Source: Devosia naphthalenivorans (lineage in GTDB: Bacteria > Pseudomonadota > Alphaproteobacteria > Rhizobiales > Devosiaceae). From it: a DNA stretch of 64,000 nt. The stretch is taken from contig NZ_PYVW01000006.1 in the NCBI RefSeq assembly GCF_003056355.1, positions 1 through 64,000 of the forward strand, given 5' to 3'. This document shows positions 48,991 through 59,247 of this stretch, one piece after another; position 1 is the stretch's first letter; each line of letters opens with the position of its first letter. A program made the position numbers and the translations under genes. The notes below the pieces were generated by a model. That model did no database searches. It was given only the letters and a program-made list of their open reading frames with translations, and was not told the origin of the DNA.

Positions 48991-49959
48991 CTAGCTCTGC
49001 TCGGTGATGAACGCGTCTAACGCTGCCAGTACCTGGCCGCGGATCATGTCGTTTTCCATGAACAATTCGTGTCGCGCGCCGGCGATCACCGCGTGGCGGC
49101 CGGTGCGCATTTGCAGGCCCAGATGCTCGATGGCGGAGGTCGAGACCACCTCGTCGCGGGCCGCGGCCAGCATCAGCAGGGGAATGCGCACGCGGGCGGG
49201 GAATTCATCGCGCCCCGCTTCCGCCATCGCCCCCATCGCGGCCGCGGCCCATCGGATGGTGGGCGCCCCTACTTCCAGCGACGGCTGGGCCCGGAGCAGG
49301 TCGACGCTGCGCATGTAGCGGTTGAGATCGCTGGTCAGCGGATTGCCGGGAAAGTTCGCCTTGGACTGCGGCCGGTCGGCGCCACGGCTGACGGGAAGCC
49401 GGCCAAGCCCAAAAAAGCTCAGCGCCTCGCAGACCCTGGCCATCCCCTGCATGCTCAAAGGCTGTCCGTCCAACGCGAGCATCGGGGCGGAGAGGAACAC
49501 CCGATCGAACATCAACCGGTCGTTGATCGCGGCGAACAGCGAGGCCAATCCGCCCATGGAATGGCCGACGAGGTAGTATGGCGGCGGGCAATCGGGCAGC
49601 AGGATTTCGCCGTGGAAACTCCTGAGGTCGCACCAGTAATCCTCGAAACGGTCGACATAGCCGAGCTTGCCGGGGATCAGCCGGTCCGAGCCGCCCTGCC
49701 CGCGCCAGTCGAAGGTTGCGACGGAAAAACCGCGGCGGCGGAAATCCTCGATGGTTTCGAAGTATTTTTCGATGAACTCGGTGCGCCCTTGCACGAGGCA
49801 TATGGTGCCCCGGTGCTTGCCCTCCGATTTAGGCCACAGCGCATAGCGCAATTGCACCTTGTCCTGGGTCCGGAAAAACCCGACCCGCGCGCCCTGGGGA
49901 ACCGGATTGGACGCGATGTTGACCAGCTTGGGTCCGTTGGGGTCGACGACGGCGTTCAT
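48991..49959 (-). CDS. Alpha/beta hydrolase (lysophospholipase/monoacylglycerol lipase-like)
   Basis: 322 residues from ATG 49959. The oxyanion region CLVQGRTEFIEKYFET, the nucleophile elbow LVGHSMGGLAS (Ser in GHSMG) and the Asp/His part (LLMLAAARDEVV and GARHELFMEND) form a Ser-Asp-His triad. The pattern is that of the PldB/monoglyceride lipase family. It should hydrolyse lysolipids or acylglycerols. There is no signal peptide. A strong terminator hairpin ends 49 bp upstream of its start, so its own promoter or read-through must supply transcripts. Confidence 0.88.
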   Translation of the reverse strand: MNAVVDPNGPKLVNIASNPVPQGARVGFFRTQDKVQLRYALWPKSEGKHRGTICLVQGRTEFIEKYFETIEDFRRRGFSVATFDWRGQGGSDRLIPGKLGYVDRFEDYWCDLRSFHGEILLPDCPPPYYLVGHSMGGLASLFAAINDRLMFDRVFLSAPMLALDGQPLSMQGMARVCEALSFFGLGRLPVSRGADRPQSKANFPGNPLTSDLNRYMRSVDLLRAQPSLEVGAPTIRWAAAAMGAMAEAGRDEFPARVRIPLLMLAAARDEVVSTSAIEHLGLQMRTGRHAVIAGARHELFMENDMIRGQVLAALDAFITEQS

Positions 49960-50008
49960 GAACGGGTCCGGGAAAGAATGCGCCTCCGTCTTAAAGCAGA
50001 GATCGTGA

Positions 50009-50113
50009 AAAAAGAAAGCCAGCATCCCGGTGGGGATACTGGCTCTTCTTTCACGGTCCATGCGGGGGGCGGGTGATGGACCGCTTGGGGCGTGATGAGG
50101 TGTCCCTCAGCAC
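50009..50113 (-). ncRNA. Candidate small RNA with C-rich loop and Rho-independent terminator
   Basis: On the minus strand three stem-loops follow in order. TGAGG-GACA-CCTCA is SL1 (50109-50096). GGTCCAT-loop-ATGGACC with a 14-base loop CACCCGCCCCCCGC is SL2 (50082-50055). GCCAGTATCCCC with GGGATGCTGGC then TTTCTTTTTTC is SL3 (50043-50018), a strong terminator. A weak TTCGAG-N16-CATAAC promoter (-10 at 50126-50121) places the start near 50113. Length about 105 nt. It could instead be a leader of the hydrolase gene. It matches no RNA I can name, although C-rich loops are known from alphaproteobacterial sRNAs. Confidence 0.5.
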
Positions 50114-50340
50114 ATGCCCTGTTATGCGCCACCCACTCTGAACTCGAACGAACCAAGCCGTTCATAATCGGTTCATCTTGGTGGCGGCGCCGTGGCCAGT
50201 TCCCTTTGATCGGCACCCCTCTTGAACCCCAAAACAGGCCCCCTATATCTGCTTTGTTCGCCGGTTTTTCCGGGAACCCCGACCTCGAAATCTGCCGCTT
50301 GCCTATCGCTGGGAGCGCCTATCGAGACCACCGGGACATC
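50114..50340. other. Gene-free region between the candidate sRNA and hsp20
   Basis: It holds the predicted sRNA promoter on the minus strand and the hsp20 promoter/leader on the plus strand. The leader contains a CTCGA...TCGAG outer stem and an inner CGCT-GGG-AGCG hairpin (about 50283-50326), typical of multi-hairpin thermometers. I found no clear -35/-10 pair for hsp20. Confidence 0.5.
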
Positions 50341-50364
50341 CACGTTGCTTTGAGAAAGAATGTG
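50341..50364 (+). promoter_or_regulatory. ROSE-like RNA thermometer hairpin before hsp20
   Basis: CAC, G, TT, G, CTTT on the left fold onto AAAG, AA, T, GTG on the right around loop GAG. The stem is C-G, A-U, C-G, G-U, U-A, U-A, a bulged G, C-G and three U-A pairs. The right strand contains the ribosome binding site (GAGAAAG), 3 bp before the ATG at 50368. A bulged G opposite the Shine-Dalgarno region is the hallmark of ROSE elements of small heat-shock genes. Confidence 0.75.
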
Positions 50365-50367
50365 ACC

Positions 50368-50826
50368 ATGCAGACCATTGATTTTTCCCCATTCTATCGT
50401 TCCACCGTCGGCTTCGACCGTGTTTTCAACCGTCTGGACACGCTCGTCGGGCAGGAAGCCAAGACCTATCCTCCCTACAATATCGAGCGCACCGGCGATG
50501 ATGCCTACCGCATCTCCATCGCCGTAGCCGGTTTTGGCAATGGCGATATCGCCATCGAAACCAAGGAAAACAACCTCGTCGTCAAGGGTGCCAAGCCCGA
50601 AGCCCAGGGTGACAAGGCCCGTGAATTCCTCCATCGCGGCATTGCCGAACGCGCCTTCGAGCTGCGTTTCCAGCTGGCCGACTATGTCGAGGTTCAGGGG
50701 GCAACCCTTGAGAACGGCCTGCTGCATCTGGAACTGAAGCGCGAATTGCCCGAAAGCAAGAAGCCGCGCACCATCCAGATCAACGCCGGCGCTCAGCCGA
50801 CCATCGAGGACCAGTCGGTCAACTAA
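50368..50826 (+). CDS. Hsp20/alpha-crystallin small heat-shock protein
   Basis: 152 residues starting MQTIDFSPFYRSTVGFDRVF. The alpha-crystallin domain (YPPYNIERTGDDAYRISIAV, AGFGNGDIAIETKENNLVV) ends in GLLHLELKRELPE, and a C-terminal IQI motif (RTIQINAG) follows. It is of the IbpA/HspH rhizobial type, binds unfolding proteins and forms large oligomers. Translation is likely controlled by the ROSE-like hairpin immediately upstream. A terminator follows at 50855. Confidence 0.93.
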   Translation: MQTIDFSPFYRSTVGFDRVFNRLDTLVGQEAKTYPPYNIERTGDDAYRISIAVAGFGNGDIAIETKENNLVVKGAKPEAQGDKAREFLHRGIAERAFELRFQLADYVEVQGATLENGLLHLELKRELPESKKPRTIQINAGAQPTIEDQSVN

Positions 50827-50854
50827 TCCGACCGGCTCGTCGCAAGACGCCAGG

Positions 50855-50883
50855 GGCGCAGTCCGCAAGGGCTGCGCCTTTTT
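50855..50883 (+). terminator. Rho-independent terminator after hsp20
   Basis: GGCGCAG-10 bases-CTGCGCC is a 7-bp stem followed by TTTTT. It separates hsp20 from dps. Confidence 0.85.
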
Positions 50884-50952
50884 GCTCACCAAAGGAACTG
50901 TGGGCGGCCGGCCGCTGTTGACTGATCGAACACAAGCGTCAAAGGAAATCGC

Positions 50953-51429
50953 ATGACCACCCCCTCCATCGCCCTTCCCGGCAACAATGCCAAATCGACA
51001 GTGATCGACATTCTCAATGCGCGCCTGGCCGATGCCATCGATCTCTCGTTGATCATCAAGCAGGCGCACTGGAACCTCAAAGGTCCCCAGTTCATCGCCG
51101 TGCATGAAATGCTCGATCTCTTCCGCACGGCGGTCGATCTGCATGTGGACACCATTGCGGAGCGCGTTGCCCAGCTGGACGGGATTGCTCTGGGGACCAG
51201 CCAGGTCGTTGCCAAGGCCAGCAAGCTCAAGGCCTATCCTACCGATATCCGCAAGGTGCCTGATCACCTGGCGGCTTTGGCCGAACGCTATGCCGTGCTG
51301 GCCAACCAGGTCCGCGAGGACATCGATGCCACCGAGGAGGCCGGCGACGCCGATGCGGCCGATATCCTCACCGCTTTCTCGCGCGAGCTCGACAAGAACC
51401 TCTGGTTCATCAAGTCCCACCTCGAATAG
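50953..51429 (+). CDS. dps: Dps-family DNA-protection ferritin
   Basis: 158 residues. The Dps ferroxidase motif is IIKQAHWNLKGPQFIAVHEM with LDLFRTAVDLHVDTIAERV; H35-type and D/E residues at the dimer interface are in place. A four-helix bundle is predicted. It forms dodecamers that oxidise iron with peroxide and protect DNA. AAAGGA precedes the ATG. A promoter should lie in the 70 bp after the hsp20 terminator. Its downstream neighbour is the DHFR-like gene. Confidence 0.93.
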   Translation: MTTPSIALPGNNAKSTVIDILNARLADAIDLSLIIKQAHWNLKGPQFIAVHEMLDLFRTAVDLHVDTIAERVAQLDGIALGTSQVVAKASKLKAYPTDIRKVPDHLAALAERYAVLANQVREDIDATEEAGDADAADILTAFSRELDKNLWFIKSHLE

Positions 51430-51489
51430 CCAAATCGGTCCCACTGTGGCAGGACGGGCGCCCCGCCCCCTGCCGCAGGAGAATCCCAC

Positions 51490-52014
51490 TTGCAGATCAT
51501 CGGCCATGCCATTGTTTCCGTCGACGGCAAGATCGCAACCGCCGACGGGAGTGTCCCTCCCGCCCTGCGCAATAATGTGGACTGGCAGCGCTTCCAGGAG
51601 CAACTGAATGCCGCCGATCTGGTGGTGCTGGGGCGGCAAGGCCACGAACGTTTCAGCAATCCGGGCCGCCGGCGTCTCGTCGCCACGCGCAGCGTGCCGA
51701 CCCTGATGCAAGACCCCCACGACAAAAAGGCCACTTTCTGGAATCCCGCGGGGGTATCTTTCAACGCTGCCACGGCCTCGCTGGGACTTTCACAAGGCAC
51801 GATTGCAGTTGCCGGCGTGTTCGACCTGTTCTGTGAACTGTTCACCCGATTCGATCTTGCAGAAAGCCAGACGCTGTTGATCCGCGACGGATTGCCATGC
51901 TTTACCTCCGGCCATCCGCGCCTCGTGCTTGCCAATGCCGGACTTACACCTGGAAACTGGGAAATGCTTGATCCAGAAGGTCCCGTGACCCTTACGGATT
52001 GGCGGCGTCTCTAG
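51490..52014 (+). CDS. Dihydrofolate reductase-like protein (RibD C-terminal type)
   Basis: 174 residues from TTG 51490, which follows AGGAGAA. HAIVSVDGKIATADGS near the start and DLVVLGRQGHERFS match the first strands of the DHFR/RibD reductase fold. The NADPH-binding loops are weak, and the later part (GVFDLFCELFTRFDLAESQT) fits the fold less well. It could be a reductase of a pteridine-like substrate. It is not a standard FolA. The substrate is unknown. Confidence 0.65.
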   Translation: MQIIGHAIVSVDGKIATADGSVPPALRNNVDWQRFQEQLNAADLVVLGRQGHERFSNPGRRRLVATRSVPTLMQDPHDKKATFWNPAGVSFNAATASLGLSQGTIAVAGVFDLFCELFTRFDLAESQTLLIRDGLPCFTSGHPRLVLANAGLTPGNWEMLDPEGPVTLTDWRRL

Positions 52015-52401
52015 CGGCTTTCCTATACTTTCCTATACAAAAGTTGGAAGTCTCCTATAGGAGATTATCAAATCCGCTTGCTCACAGTTTGGAATTATGC
52101 AAATGTGGACCTGTTAGGGCAGTGCTTCTGTCCTATCTGACGCGTCGCCCCGCTCTCCGCGGTCAGTGCGCACGCTGGTTCGGCTGGCCCGCTATGCCAT
52201 TAGCGGAAACGAACAGGCGGGACTAAGATAGTCCGAATACGAGCGGCCATTTGGATGCAGCGCCGCCACCCTGGAATGGACATTCGTGCTCTCCGAGCCG
52301 TACACAGTACGACCCGCAGACTAGACGTGTCCCCACTTGCTGGCGGCGACGCCACGATATCATCCAGCCCCCAAAGGGCCTCAGATTAAGGGATTTGCAC
52401 C
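52015..52401. other. Gene-free region upstream of gltB
   Basis: These 387 bases start AT-rich, with repeated CCTATA and the perfect palindrome TCTCCTATAGGAGA (52051-52064). A hairpin GGACTA-AGA-TAGTCC lies at 52220-52234. No open frame or recognised promoter is convincing. It is presumably the control region of gltBD, and the palindrome may be an operator. Confidence 0.5.
52051..52064. promoter_or_regulatory. Perfect palindrome upstream of gltB
   Basis: TCTCCTATAGGAGA is a 14-bp uninterrupted palindrome. Two more CCTATA copies lie just before it (52022 and 52032). A dimeric regulator could bind; none is identified. Confidence 0.4.
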
Positions 52402-55400
52402 ATGGTTATCAGCCCCACGGGATCGAACCAAACCCCAACACGGCAGCTCGCCGTCGGCCCTGCACAGGGACGGCCGGCGGCACAAGGACTGTACGACCCC
52501 AAAAACGAACACGATGCCTGTGGCATCGGCATGATTGCCAATATCAAGAACCAGCCCAGCCACGAAGTGGTCGAAAAGGGTCTGGAAATCCTCGAAAACC
52601 TCGAGCATCGCGGTGCCGTGGGCGCCGACCCGCTAATGGGCGACGGTGCCGGCATACTGGTGCAGACCCCACATGCCTTCTTCCAGAAGGTAATGCCCTT
52701 TTCCCTGCCCGGAAAGCACCACTACGCCGTGGTCATGCTGTTCTATCCGAACATTGCCGCGCTGCGTGACAAGTGCGCCGAGGCCGTGCGCGGCTGCATC
52801 GCCCGCGAAGGCCTGCAGCTGCTGGGCGAGCGCATCGTGCCCACCGACAATTCCCCCCTCAGCGAAGGCGTCATCGCTACCCAGCCGATCATCGAGCAGA
52901 TGGTCATCGCGCGCCCCGAAGGGCTGACGCTGGACGAGTTCGAGCGCAAGCTGCTGATCGTGCGCAAGGTCATTTCCAACACGGTCTATGCCGCCGTGCC
53001 CGAGAGCGACAGCGACAACGGCTTCTATGTCGTCTCCATGTCTGCCCGCACCCTGGTCTACAAGGGCATGTTCCTCGCCGCCCAGCTCAAGGCGTTCTAC
53101 CCCGACCTGTCGGACGAAAGCTTCGAATCGGCGATTGCGCTGGTGCATCAGCGTTTCTCCACCAACACCTTCCCCTCCTGGAAGCTGGCGCACCCCTATC
53201 GCATGACCACCCACAATGGTGAGATCAACACCATTCGCGGCAACGTCAACTGGATGGCCGCCCGCCAGGCTTCGGTGCATTCGCGCTATTTCGGCGATGA
53301 CATCGCCAAGCTCTGGCCGATTTCCTATGAGGGCCAGTCCGACACGGCATGCTTCGACAACGCGCTCGAATTCCTGGTGCGTGGCGGCTATCCGCTGCCG
53401 CACGCAGCCATGATGCTGATCCCCGAAGCCTGGGCCGGCAATCCGCTGATGGATGAAAAGCGCCGCGCCTTCTATCAGTACCACGCCTCCCTGATGGAGC
53501 CTTGGGACGGTCCGGCCGCCATGTCGCTCAGCGATGGCCGCTATGTGGTGGCGACGCTTGACCGCAATGGCCTGCGCCCCGCCCGCTACCTTGTCACCAA
53601 GGAAGGCCACGTCGTCCTCGCCTCCGAATCGGGCGTTTTGACCATTCCGGACGAAGACATTGTCGAGCGCTGGCGCCTGCAGCCGGGCCGCATGCTGCTG
53701 ATCGACCTTGAACAGGGCCGCATCATCTCCGACGACGAGATCAAGTCGACGCTGGCGACCGCCAACCCTTATGCCGATTGGCTGGCCCGCACGCAGATCG
53801 TGCTGGAAGACCTGCCTGCCGTGCCGCCCAAGGCGCCTGAGCCCACCGAAGCCCTGCTCGACCGGCTACAGGCCTTTGCCTATACGCAGGAAGACATCAA
53901 GCTGTTGATGGCGCCAATGGCCACTACGGGGCAGGAAGCCGTTGGCTCGATGGGCACGGATACGCCCATCTCCGCGCTCTCCAACAATTCCAAGCTCCTC
54001 TACACCTATTTCAAGCAGAACTTCGCCCAGGTCACCAACCCGCCCATCGACCCGATCCGCGAGGAATCGGTGATGAGCTTGGTGTCCTTTATCGGGCCGC
54101 GGCCGAACCTGTTCGACCTGGAAGGCCTCTCCAAGGTCAAGCGCCTCGAAGTGCGCCAGCCCATTCTCACCAATGAGGATCTGGAGAAGATCCGCGCCAT
54201 CGGCGATATCGAGACCAACCAGTTCAAGACCAAGACGCTGGACATTACATATCCGGCCGACATGGGCGCCTCCGGCATGGAAGCGGCTATCGACGCGCTG
54301 TGCGCGGCTGCCGAAGACGCCGTGCGGGGCGAATACAACATCATCATCCTGTCCGACCGGCGCATCGCCGCCGACCGGCTGGATATTCCGACCCTGCTGG
54401 CACTCGCGGCCGTGCACCATCATTTGATCCGCAAGGGCCTGCGCACGTCGACCGGCCTTGTGGTTGAAACCGGCGAAGCCCGCGAAATCCACCACTTCGC
54501 CATGCTGGCCGGCTATGGCGCCGAAGCCATCAACCCATATCTCGCCTTTGAAGCACTGCAGGCGCTGCATGCCGAGGGCAATTATCCCGAGGAAGTCTCG
54601 GCCGATGAAGTGGTTTACCGCTACATCAAGAGCGTGGGTAAGGGCCTGCTCAAGGTCATGTCCAAGATGGGCATTTCGACCTACCAGTCCTATTGCGGCG
54701 CGCAGATCTTCGATGCGGTCGGCCTCAACTCCGAATTCGTGCGCAAGTACTTCTTTGGCACCGCCACCTCCATCGAGGGCGTTGGCCTCAGGGAAGTGTC
54801 GCAGGAAACCGTGCGCCGGCATGCGCTGGCTTTCGGCGACGACGCCGTGCTGCGCAAGGCGCTGGATGTCGGCGGCGAATATGCCTACCGCATCCGGGGC
54901 GAAAAGCATGCCTGGAGCCCCGACGTGGTGGCCGATTTGCAGCATGCCGTCCGCACGATGGACGAGGCGCCGGAAACCGCGCAAGAGCGCTACAACAGCT
55001 TTGCCCAGCGCGTGAACTCGGGCGAAAACGGCTATCTGGCCATTCGCAATCTGTTCGACATCAAGCCGCTTGGTGCGGCGGTGCCCCTCGATGAAGTCGA
55101 GCCCGCCGTTGATCTGGTCAAGCGCTTCGTCACCGGCGCGATGAGCTTCGGCTCCATTTCGCGCGAAGCCCATACGACGCTGGCCCAGGCGATGAACCGC
55201 ATTGGCGGCAAGTCCAATACCGGCGAAGGCGGCGAGGAGCCCGACCGCTACAAGCCCCTGCCCGATGGCTCGCGCAATCCAATGCGCTCGGCCATCAAGC
55301 AGATCGCTTCAGGCCGCTTCGGCGTCACCACCGAATATCTGGTCAATGCCGACCAGCTCCAGATCAAGGTCGCGCAGGGTGCCAAGCCCGGCGAAGGTGG

Positions 55401-57114
55401 GCAATTGCCCGGCCACAAGGTGGACTGGATCGTCGCCAAGACGCGCCACTCGACGCCGGGCGTGGGGCTGATTTCGCCTCCGCCCCACCACGACATCTAT
55501 TCCATCGAGGATCTCGCCCAGCTCATTTACGATCTCAAGAACGTCAATGAAGCGGCCGATATCTCGGTCAAGCTGGTGTCCGAGGTTGGCGTCGGCACGG
55601 TTGCGGCCGGCGTCGCCAAGGCGCGTGCCGACCACATCACCGTGTCGGGCTATGACGGCGGCACGGGTGCGTCGCCGCTGACTTCGCTCAAGCATGCGGG
55701 CGGGCCTTGGGAAATCGGGCTGGCCGAAACCCACCAGACGCTGGTGCTCAACCGCTTGCGGAGCCGCGTGGTGTTGCAGGTCGATGGCGGTCTCAAGACC
55801 GGCCGTGACGTGCTGATCGGGGCGCTATTGGGTGCCGATGAATTCGGTTTCTCGACCGCGCCATTGATCGCGGCGGGCTGCATCATGATGCGCAAGTGCC
55901 ATCTCAACACCTGCCCGGTTGGCGTCGCCACCCAGGACCCGGTGCTGCGCAAGCGCTTCAAGGGTACGCCCGAGCATGTCATCAACTACTTCTTCTTCAT
56001 CGCCGAGGAATTGCGCGGCCTGATGGCCGAAATGGGTGCCCGCACCCTGCAGGACCTCATCGGCCGCGCCGATCTGCTCGACCAGAAGAAGCTGGCCGAC
56101 TACTGGAAGAGCGAGGGCGTCGATCTCTCCAAGCTGTTCCACAAGCCCGAGCCGATTGGCGGCGACACGCTCTACAATTCCGAGCGGCAGGACCATCACC
56201 TCGAAGCCGTTCTCGATCGCAAGCTGATCGAACTGGCCGAACCTGCGCTGGCGCGTGGCGAAGCCGTGCAGATCGAATTGCCGATCAAGAGCCGAGGCCG
56301 TTCCGCCGGCGCCATGCTGTCGGGCGCTCTCGCCAAAAAGTATGGCCATGAAGGGCTGCCCGAGGACACCATCTCGATCAAGCTGACCGGGACGGCTGGC
56401 CAGGCCTTTGGCGCTTTCCTCGCTCATGGCATCTCCATCGACATGGTGGGCGACGCCAACGACTATGTCGGCAAGGGCCTGTCGGGTGGCCGCATCGTGG
56501 TGCGTCCGTCCGACAAGGCGGGCTTTGATCCGTCCAGGTCGATCATCGTCGGCAATACGGTGCTCTATGGCGCCATTGCCGGGGAGTGCTATTTCCGCGG
56601 CGTGGCCGGCGAACGCTTCGCTGTCCGCAATTCGGGCGCCGTCGCCGTTGTCGAAGGCACGGGCGATCACGGTTGCGAATACATGACCGGTGGCGTTGTC
56701 GTCGTCATCGGACTGACCGGCCGCAACTTTGCAGCCGGCATGTCGGGCGGCGTGGCCTATGTGCTCGACGAAGACGAAACCTTCCGCGAGCGCTGCAACC
56801 TTGCCATGGTCGATCTCGAACCGGTGGCCGAGGAAGAGCAGCTCATGCAGAAGCTCCACCACCATGGTGGAGACCTCGAATGGCATGGCCGCGTCGATAT
56901 TTCGGGCGACATGACCAAGCATGACGACGAGCGCCTGCACCAGCTGATCTCCAACCATCTGCACTATACCGGTTCGGACCGCGCCAAATACATCCTCGAT
57001 CACTGGGTCGAGATGCGGCCCAAATTCGTCAAGGTCATGCCGGTGGAATACCGCCGCGCCATCCAGGAGATGGAGAAGAAGCGGGCGAGCGGTTCAGTGA
57101 TGGCGGCAGAGTAA
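52402..57114 (+). CDS. gltB: Glutamate synthase (NADPH) large subunit
   Basis: 1570 residues. After a 39-residue propeptide the nucleophile Cys40 opens the glutaminase domain ([11 protein letters not shown]). The FMN/2-oxoglutarate domain contains [13 protein letters not shown] and [20 protein letters not shown], then [18 protein letters not shown]. The [3Fe-4S] cysteines are C1160, C1166 and C1171 (CX5CX4C). The C-terminal beta-helix domain ([34 protein letters not shown]) is complete. It transfers the amide of glutamine to 2-oxoglutarate together with GltD, which is 11 bp downstream. Length fits the family. Confidence 0.97.
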   Translation: MVISPTGSNQTPTRQLAVGPAQGRPAAQGLYDPKNEHDACGIGMIANIKNQPSHEVVEKGLEILENLEHRGAVGADPLMGDGAGILVQTPHAFFQKVMPFSLPGKHHYAVVMLFYPNIAALRDKCAEAVRGCIAREGLQLLGERIVPTDNSPLSEGVIATQPIIEQMVIARPEGLTLDEFERKLLIVRKVISNTVYAAVPESDSDNGFYVVSMSARTLVYKGMFLAAQLKAFYPDLSDESFESAIALVHQRFSTNTFPSWKLAHPYRMTTHNGEINTIRGNVNWMAARQASVHSRYFGDDIAKLWPISYEGQSDTACFDNALEFLVRGGYPLPHAAMMLIPEAWAGNPLMDEKRRAFYQYHASLMEPWDGPAAMSLSDGRYVVATLDRNGLRPARYLVTKEGHVVLASESGVLTIPDEDIVERWRLQPGRMLLIDLEQGRIISDDEIKSTLATANPYADWLARTQIVLEDLPAVPPKAPEPTEALLDRLQAFAYTQEDIKLLMAPMATTGQEAVGSMGTDTPISALSNNSKLLYTYFKQNFAQVTNPPIDPIREESVMSLVSFIGPRPNLFDLEGLSKVKRLEVRQPILTNEDLEKIRAIGDIETNQFKTKTLDITYPADMGASGMEAAIDALCAAAEDAVRGEYNIIILSDRRIAADRLDIPTLLALAAVHHHLIRKGLRTSTGLVVETGEAREIHHFAMLAGYGAEAINPYLAFEALQALHAEGNYPEEVSADEVVYRYIKSVGKGLLKVMSKMGISTYQSYCGAQIFDAVGLNSEFVRKYFFGTATSIEGVGLREVSQETVRRHALAFGDDAVLRKALDVGGEYAYRIRGEKHAWSPDVVADLQHAVRTMDEAPETAQERYNSFAQRVNSGENGYLAIRNLFDIKPLGAAVPLDEVEPAVDLVKRFVTGAMSFGSISREAHTTLAQAMNRIGGKSNTGEGGEEPDRYKPLPDGSRNPMRSAIKQIASGRFGVTTEYLVNADQLQIKVAQGAKPGEGGQLPGHKVDWIVAKTRHSTPGVGLISPPPHHDIYSIEDLAQLIYDLKNVNEAADISVKLVSEVGVGTVAAGVAKARADHITVSGYDGGTGASPLTSLKHAGGPWEIGLAETHQTLVLNRLRSRVVLQVDGGLKTGRDVLIGALLGADEFGFSTAPLIAAGCIMMRKCHLNTCPVGVATQDPVLRKRFKGTPEHVINYFFFIAEELRGLMAEMGARTLQDLIGRADLLDQKKLADYWKSEGVDLSKLFHKPEPIGGDTLYNSERQDHHLEAVLDRKLIELAEPALARGEAVQIELPIKSRGRSAGAMLSGALAKKYGHEGLPEDTISIKLTGTAGQAFGAFLAHGISIDMVGDANDYVGKGLSGGRIVVRPSDKAGFDPSRSIIVGNTVLYGAIAGECYFRGVAGERFAVRNSGAVAVVEGTGDHGCEYMTGGVVVVIGLTGRNFAAGMSGGVAYVLDEDETFRERCNLAMVDLEPVAEEEQLMQKLHHHGGDLEWHGRVDISGDMTKHDDERLHQLISNHLHYTGSDRAKYILDHWVEMRPKFVKVMPVEYRRAIQEMEKKRASGSVMAAE

Positions 57115-57125
57115 GGAGAGAGCAA

Positions 57126-58553
57126 ATGGGTAAAGTTACAGGCTTTCTCGAGATCGAGCGTGAAGAACCCCGCTATGAGCCCGCTTCCGATCGCATCCGC
57201 CATTTCGGCGAGTTCACCATTCCGATGTCTGAAGGGCGCATCGTCGACCAGGCGGCGCGCTGCATGGATTGCGGCATTCCGTTCTGCCATGGCGATACGG
57301 GCTGCCCGGTCAACAACCAGATCCCGGACTGGAACGACCTCGTTTACAACAACGATTGGGAAGAGGCGGCGCGGAATCTCCATTCCACCAACAACTTCCC
57401 CGAGTTCACCGGCCGCATCTGCCCCGCTCCATGCGAGGAAGCCTGCACGCTGAATTTGGAAGACGTTCCGGTCGCCATCAAGACTATCGAACAGGCCATC
57501 GCCGACCGCGCCATCCGCAACGGCTGGACCAAGCCGCAGATCAACCCCAACAAGACCGGCAAGCGTGTTGCCGTTATTGGTTCGGGTCCCGCTGGCATGG
57601 CCGCCGCCCAGCAATTGGCGCGGGCTGGCCATGACGTGCATGTCTATGAGCGCGAACCCAAGGCCGGCGGGCTGATGCGCTATGGCATTCCCGACTTCAA
57701 GATGGAGAAGGAACACATCGACTTCCGCGTCGGGCAGATGGAAGCCGAGGGCGTGACCTTCCACTATGGCGAGAACATCGGGGTCACCCGTCCGCTGTCC
57801 GAACTGCAGGCGCAATATGATGCCGTGCTGCTTTCGGGTGGAGCCGAGAAGCCGCGCGATGTGGATAGCGAGGGCACCGAGCTAAACGGCGTCCATTTCG
57901 CCATGCCGTTCCTCGTGCAGCAGAACCGCCGGCTGGGTGGAGAAGACGTCAGTGAACAGGTGCAACTGACCGCTGCAGGCAAGCATGTCGTCGTGGTCGG
58001 TGGTGGCGACACCGCATCGGACTGCGTCGGCACTAGCTTCCGCCAGGGTGCAATTGCCGTGACCCAACTGGACGTGCGGCCAATGCCGCCGGAGCTGGAA
58101 AACAAGCTGACCAACTGGCCCAACTGGGCGGTCAAGATGCGGACTTCCTCCTCGCAGGCCGAGGGCGCCATCCGCGAATTCGCCGCCGGCACGATGAAGA
58201 TCATCGGCAATGCCAAGGGCCATGTCACGGGTGTCGAATGTGCTCGTGTCGACCGCAAGCGCCAGCCGATTCCGGGCACCGAGTTCGTCATCAAGGCCGA
58301 CCTGGTGCTGCTGGCCATCGGCTTTGCCTCGCCGGTGCATGAAGGCATGTTGACCGAACTGGGGGCGCAGCTGGACAAGCGCGGCAATCTCTTTGCCGAT
58401 ACGCTCAGCTACAAGACCACCGTGCCCAAGGTCTATGCGGCCGGCGACATGCGCCGGGGCCAGTCGCTCGTCGTCTGGGCTATCCGCGAGGGCCGCCAGG
58501 CGGCTCGCTCGATCGACTTCGATCTGATGGGCAAGACTGATTTGCCGCGATAG
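57126..58553 (+). CDS. gltD: Glutamate synthase (NADPH) small subunit
   Basis: 475 residues. N-terminal Cys clusters ([18 protein letters not shown] and [12 protein letters not shown]) bind the two [4Fe-4S] centres. FAD binding is by [20 protein letters not shown] and NADPH binding by [16 protein letters not shown], with the C-terminal ATG-like motif [18 protein letters not shown]. It passes electrons from NADPH to GltB. GGAGAG lies just before the ATG, in the 11-bp gap after gltB. One operon with gltB. Confidence 0.97.
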   Translation: MGKVTGFLEIEREEPRYEPASDRIRHFGEFTIPMSEGRIVDQAARCMDCGIPFCHGDTGCPVNNQIPDWNDLVYNNDWEEAARNLHSTNNFPEFTGRICPAPCEEACTLNLEDVPVAIKTIEQAIADRAIRNGWTKPQINPNKTGKRVAVIGSGPAGMAAAQQLARAGHDVHVYEREPKAGGLMRYGIPDFKMEKEHIDFRVGQMEAEGVTFHYGENIGVTRPLSELQAQYDAVLLSGGAEKPRDVDSEGTELNGVHFAMPFLVQQNRRLGGEDVSEQVQLTAAGKHVVVVGGGDTASDCVGTSFRQGAIAVTQLDVRPMPPELENKLTNWPNWAVKMRTSSSQAEGAIREFAAGTMKIIGNAKGHVTGVECARVDRKRQPIPGTEFVIKADLVLLAIGFASPVHEGMLTELGAQLDKRGNLFADTLSYKTTVPKVYAAGDMRRGQSLVVWAIREGRQAARSIDFDLMGKTDLPR

Positions 58554-58591
58554 TCGCGTGTTGCTGCGACAAACACGGTGCGAATGGCGAG

Positions 58592-58618
58592 GGGTCCTCG
58601 GGTCAAGCCCGAGGACAG
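58592..58618. repeat. Family D-type palindrome
   Basis: GTCCTCGGGTCAAGCCCGAGG with GGACA is a near-perfect inverted repeat after gltD. No T-run follows. Confidence 0.6.
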
Positions 58619-58693
58619 CCCGGTGGCCGGTGTGATGAGTTGCCGCCCAACGGCAAACTGGCTAGAAAGCCTTGCACCAACACGCGAAATCTC

Positions 58694-59233
58694 ATGACCA
58701 AACCCTATTTCGTTGAAGAACTGATCTCCGCCAAGGCCATCGCCGCCCGTGTGGAGTCCCTCGCCAAGGAAATCTCGGCGCACTACTCGGACACCGACAA
58801 GCTTGTCGTGGTCGGGCTGTTGCGCGGCTCTTTTATCTTCATCGCCGATCTGGTGCGCGAGATTGATCTGCCGGTGGAAGTCGACTTCCTGGAAGCCTCA
58901 TCCTATGGCAACTCCACGGAATCGAGCCGCGAAGTGCGCATCCTCAAGGATCTGCGCGGGGAAATCGCGGGCCGCGACGTGCTGGTGGTCGAGGACATCG
59001 TGGACACCGGCTACACCCTCAAGCATGTGCTGGAAATCCTCGAAACGCGCCACCCGCGCCGTATCGAAGTATGTGCCCTGCTGAACAAGCCGTCCCGGCG
59101 CGAGACGGACGTGCAGGCCAAATGGGTCGGCTTCGATATCCCCGACGAGTTCGTCGTCGGCTACGGCATCGACTACGCCCAGCGCAACCGCAACCTGCCC
59201 CATATCGGGGCCGTGCGGTTTACGGATAACTAG
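58694..59233 (+). CDS. hpt: Hypoxanthine phosphoribosyltransferase
   Basis: 179 residues from ATG 58694; the frame reaches further upstream but without similarity. [20 protein letters not shown] lies near residue 36, and the PRPP loop [18 protein letters not shown] near 97 has the DxVDTG signature. The C-terminal [17 protein letters not shown] follows the HPRT pattern. It converts hypoxanthine (and guanine) with PRPP to the nucleotide in purine salvage. It stands alone between gltD and a family A repeat. Confidence 0.93.
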   Translation: MTKPYFVEELISAKAIAARVESLAKEISAHYSDTDKLVVVGLLRGSFIFIADLVREIDLPVEVDFLEASSYGNSTESSREVRILKDLRGEIAGRDVLVVEDIVDTGYTLKHVLEILETRHPRRIEVCALLNKPSRRETDVQAKWVGFDIPDEFVVGYGIDYAQRNRNLPHIGAVRFTDN

Positions 59234-59247
59234 CTACAGCACTCGGC

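Noticed and set aside
49960..50061. N-terminal extension of the hydrolase
   Set aside because: It would translate through the strong terminator hairpin at 50018-50043, and the family similarity begins after 49959.
52021..52040. Similarity of TTCCTATACTTTC to one arm of the yeast FRT site
   Set aside because: The second arm and the spacer are missing and no recombinase is nearby; a 13-base match by chance in an AT-rich stretch is likely.
53866..55173. A 435-codon minus-strand frame opposite gltB
   Set aside because: Antisense shadow of glutamate synthase; no motif, no ribosome binding site.
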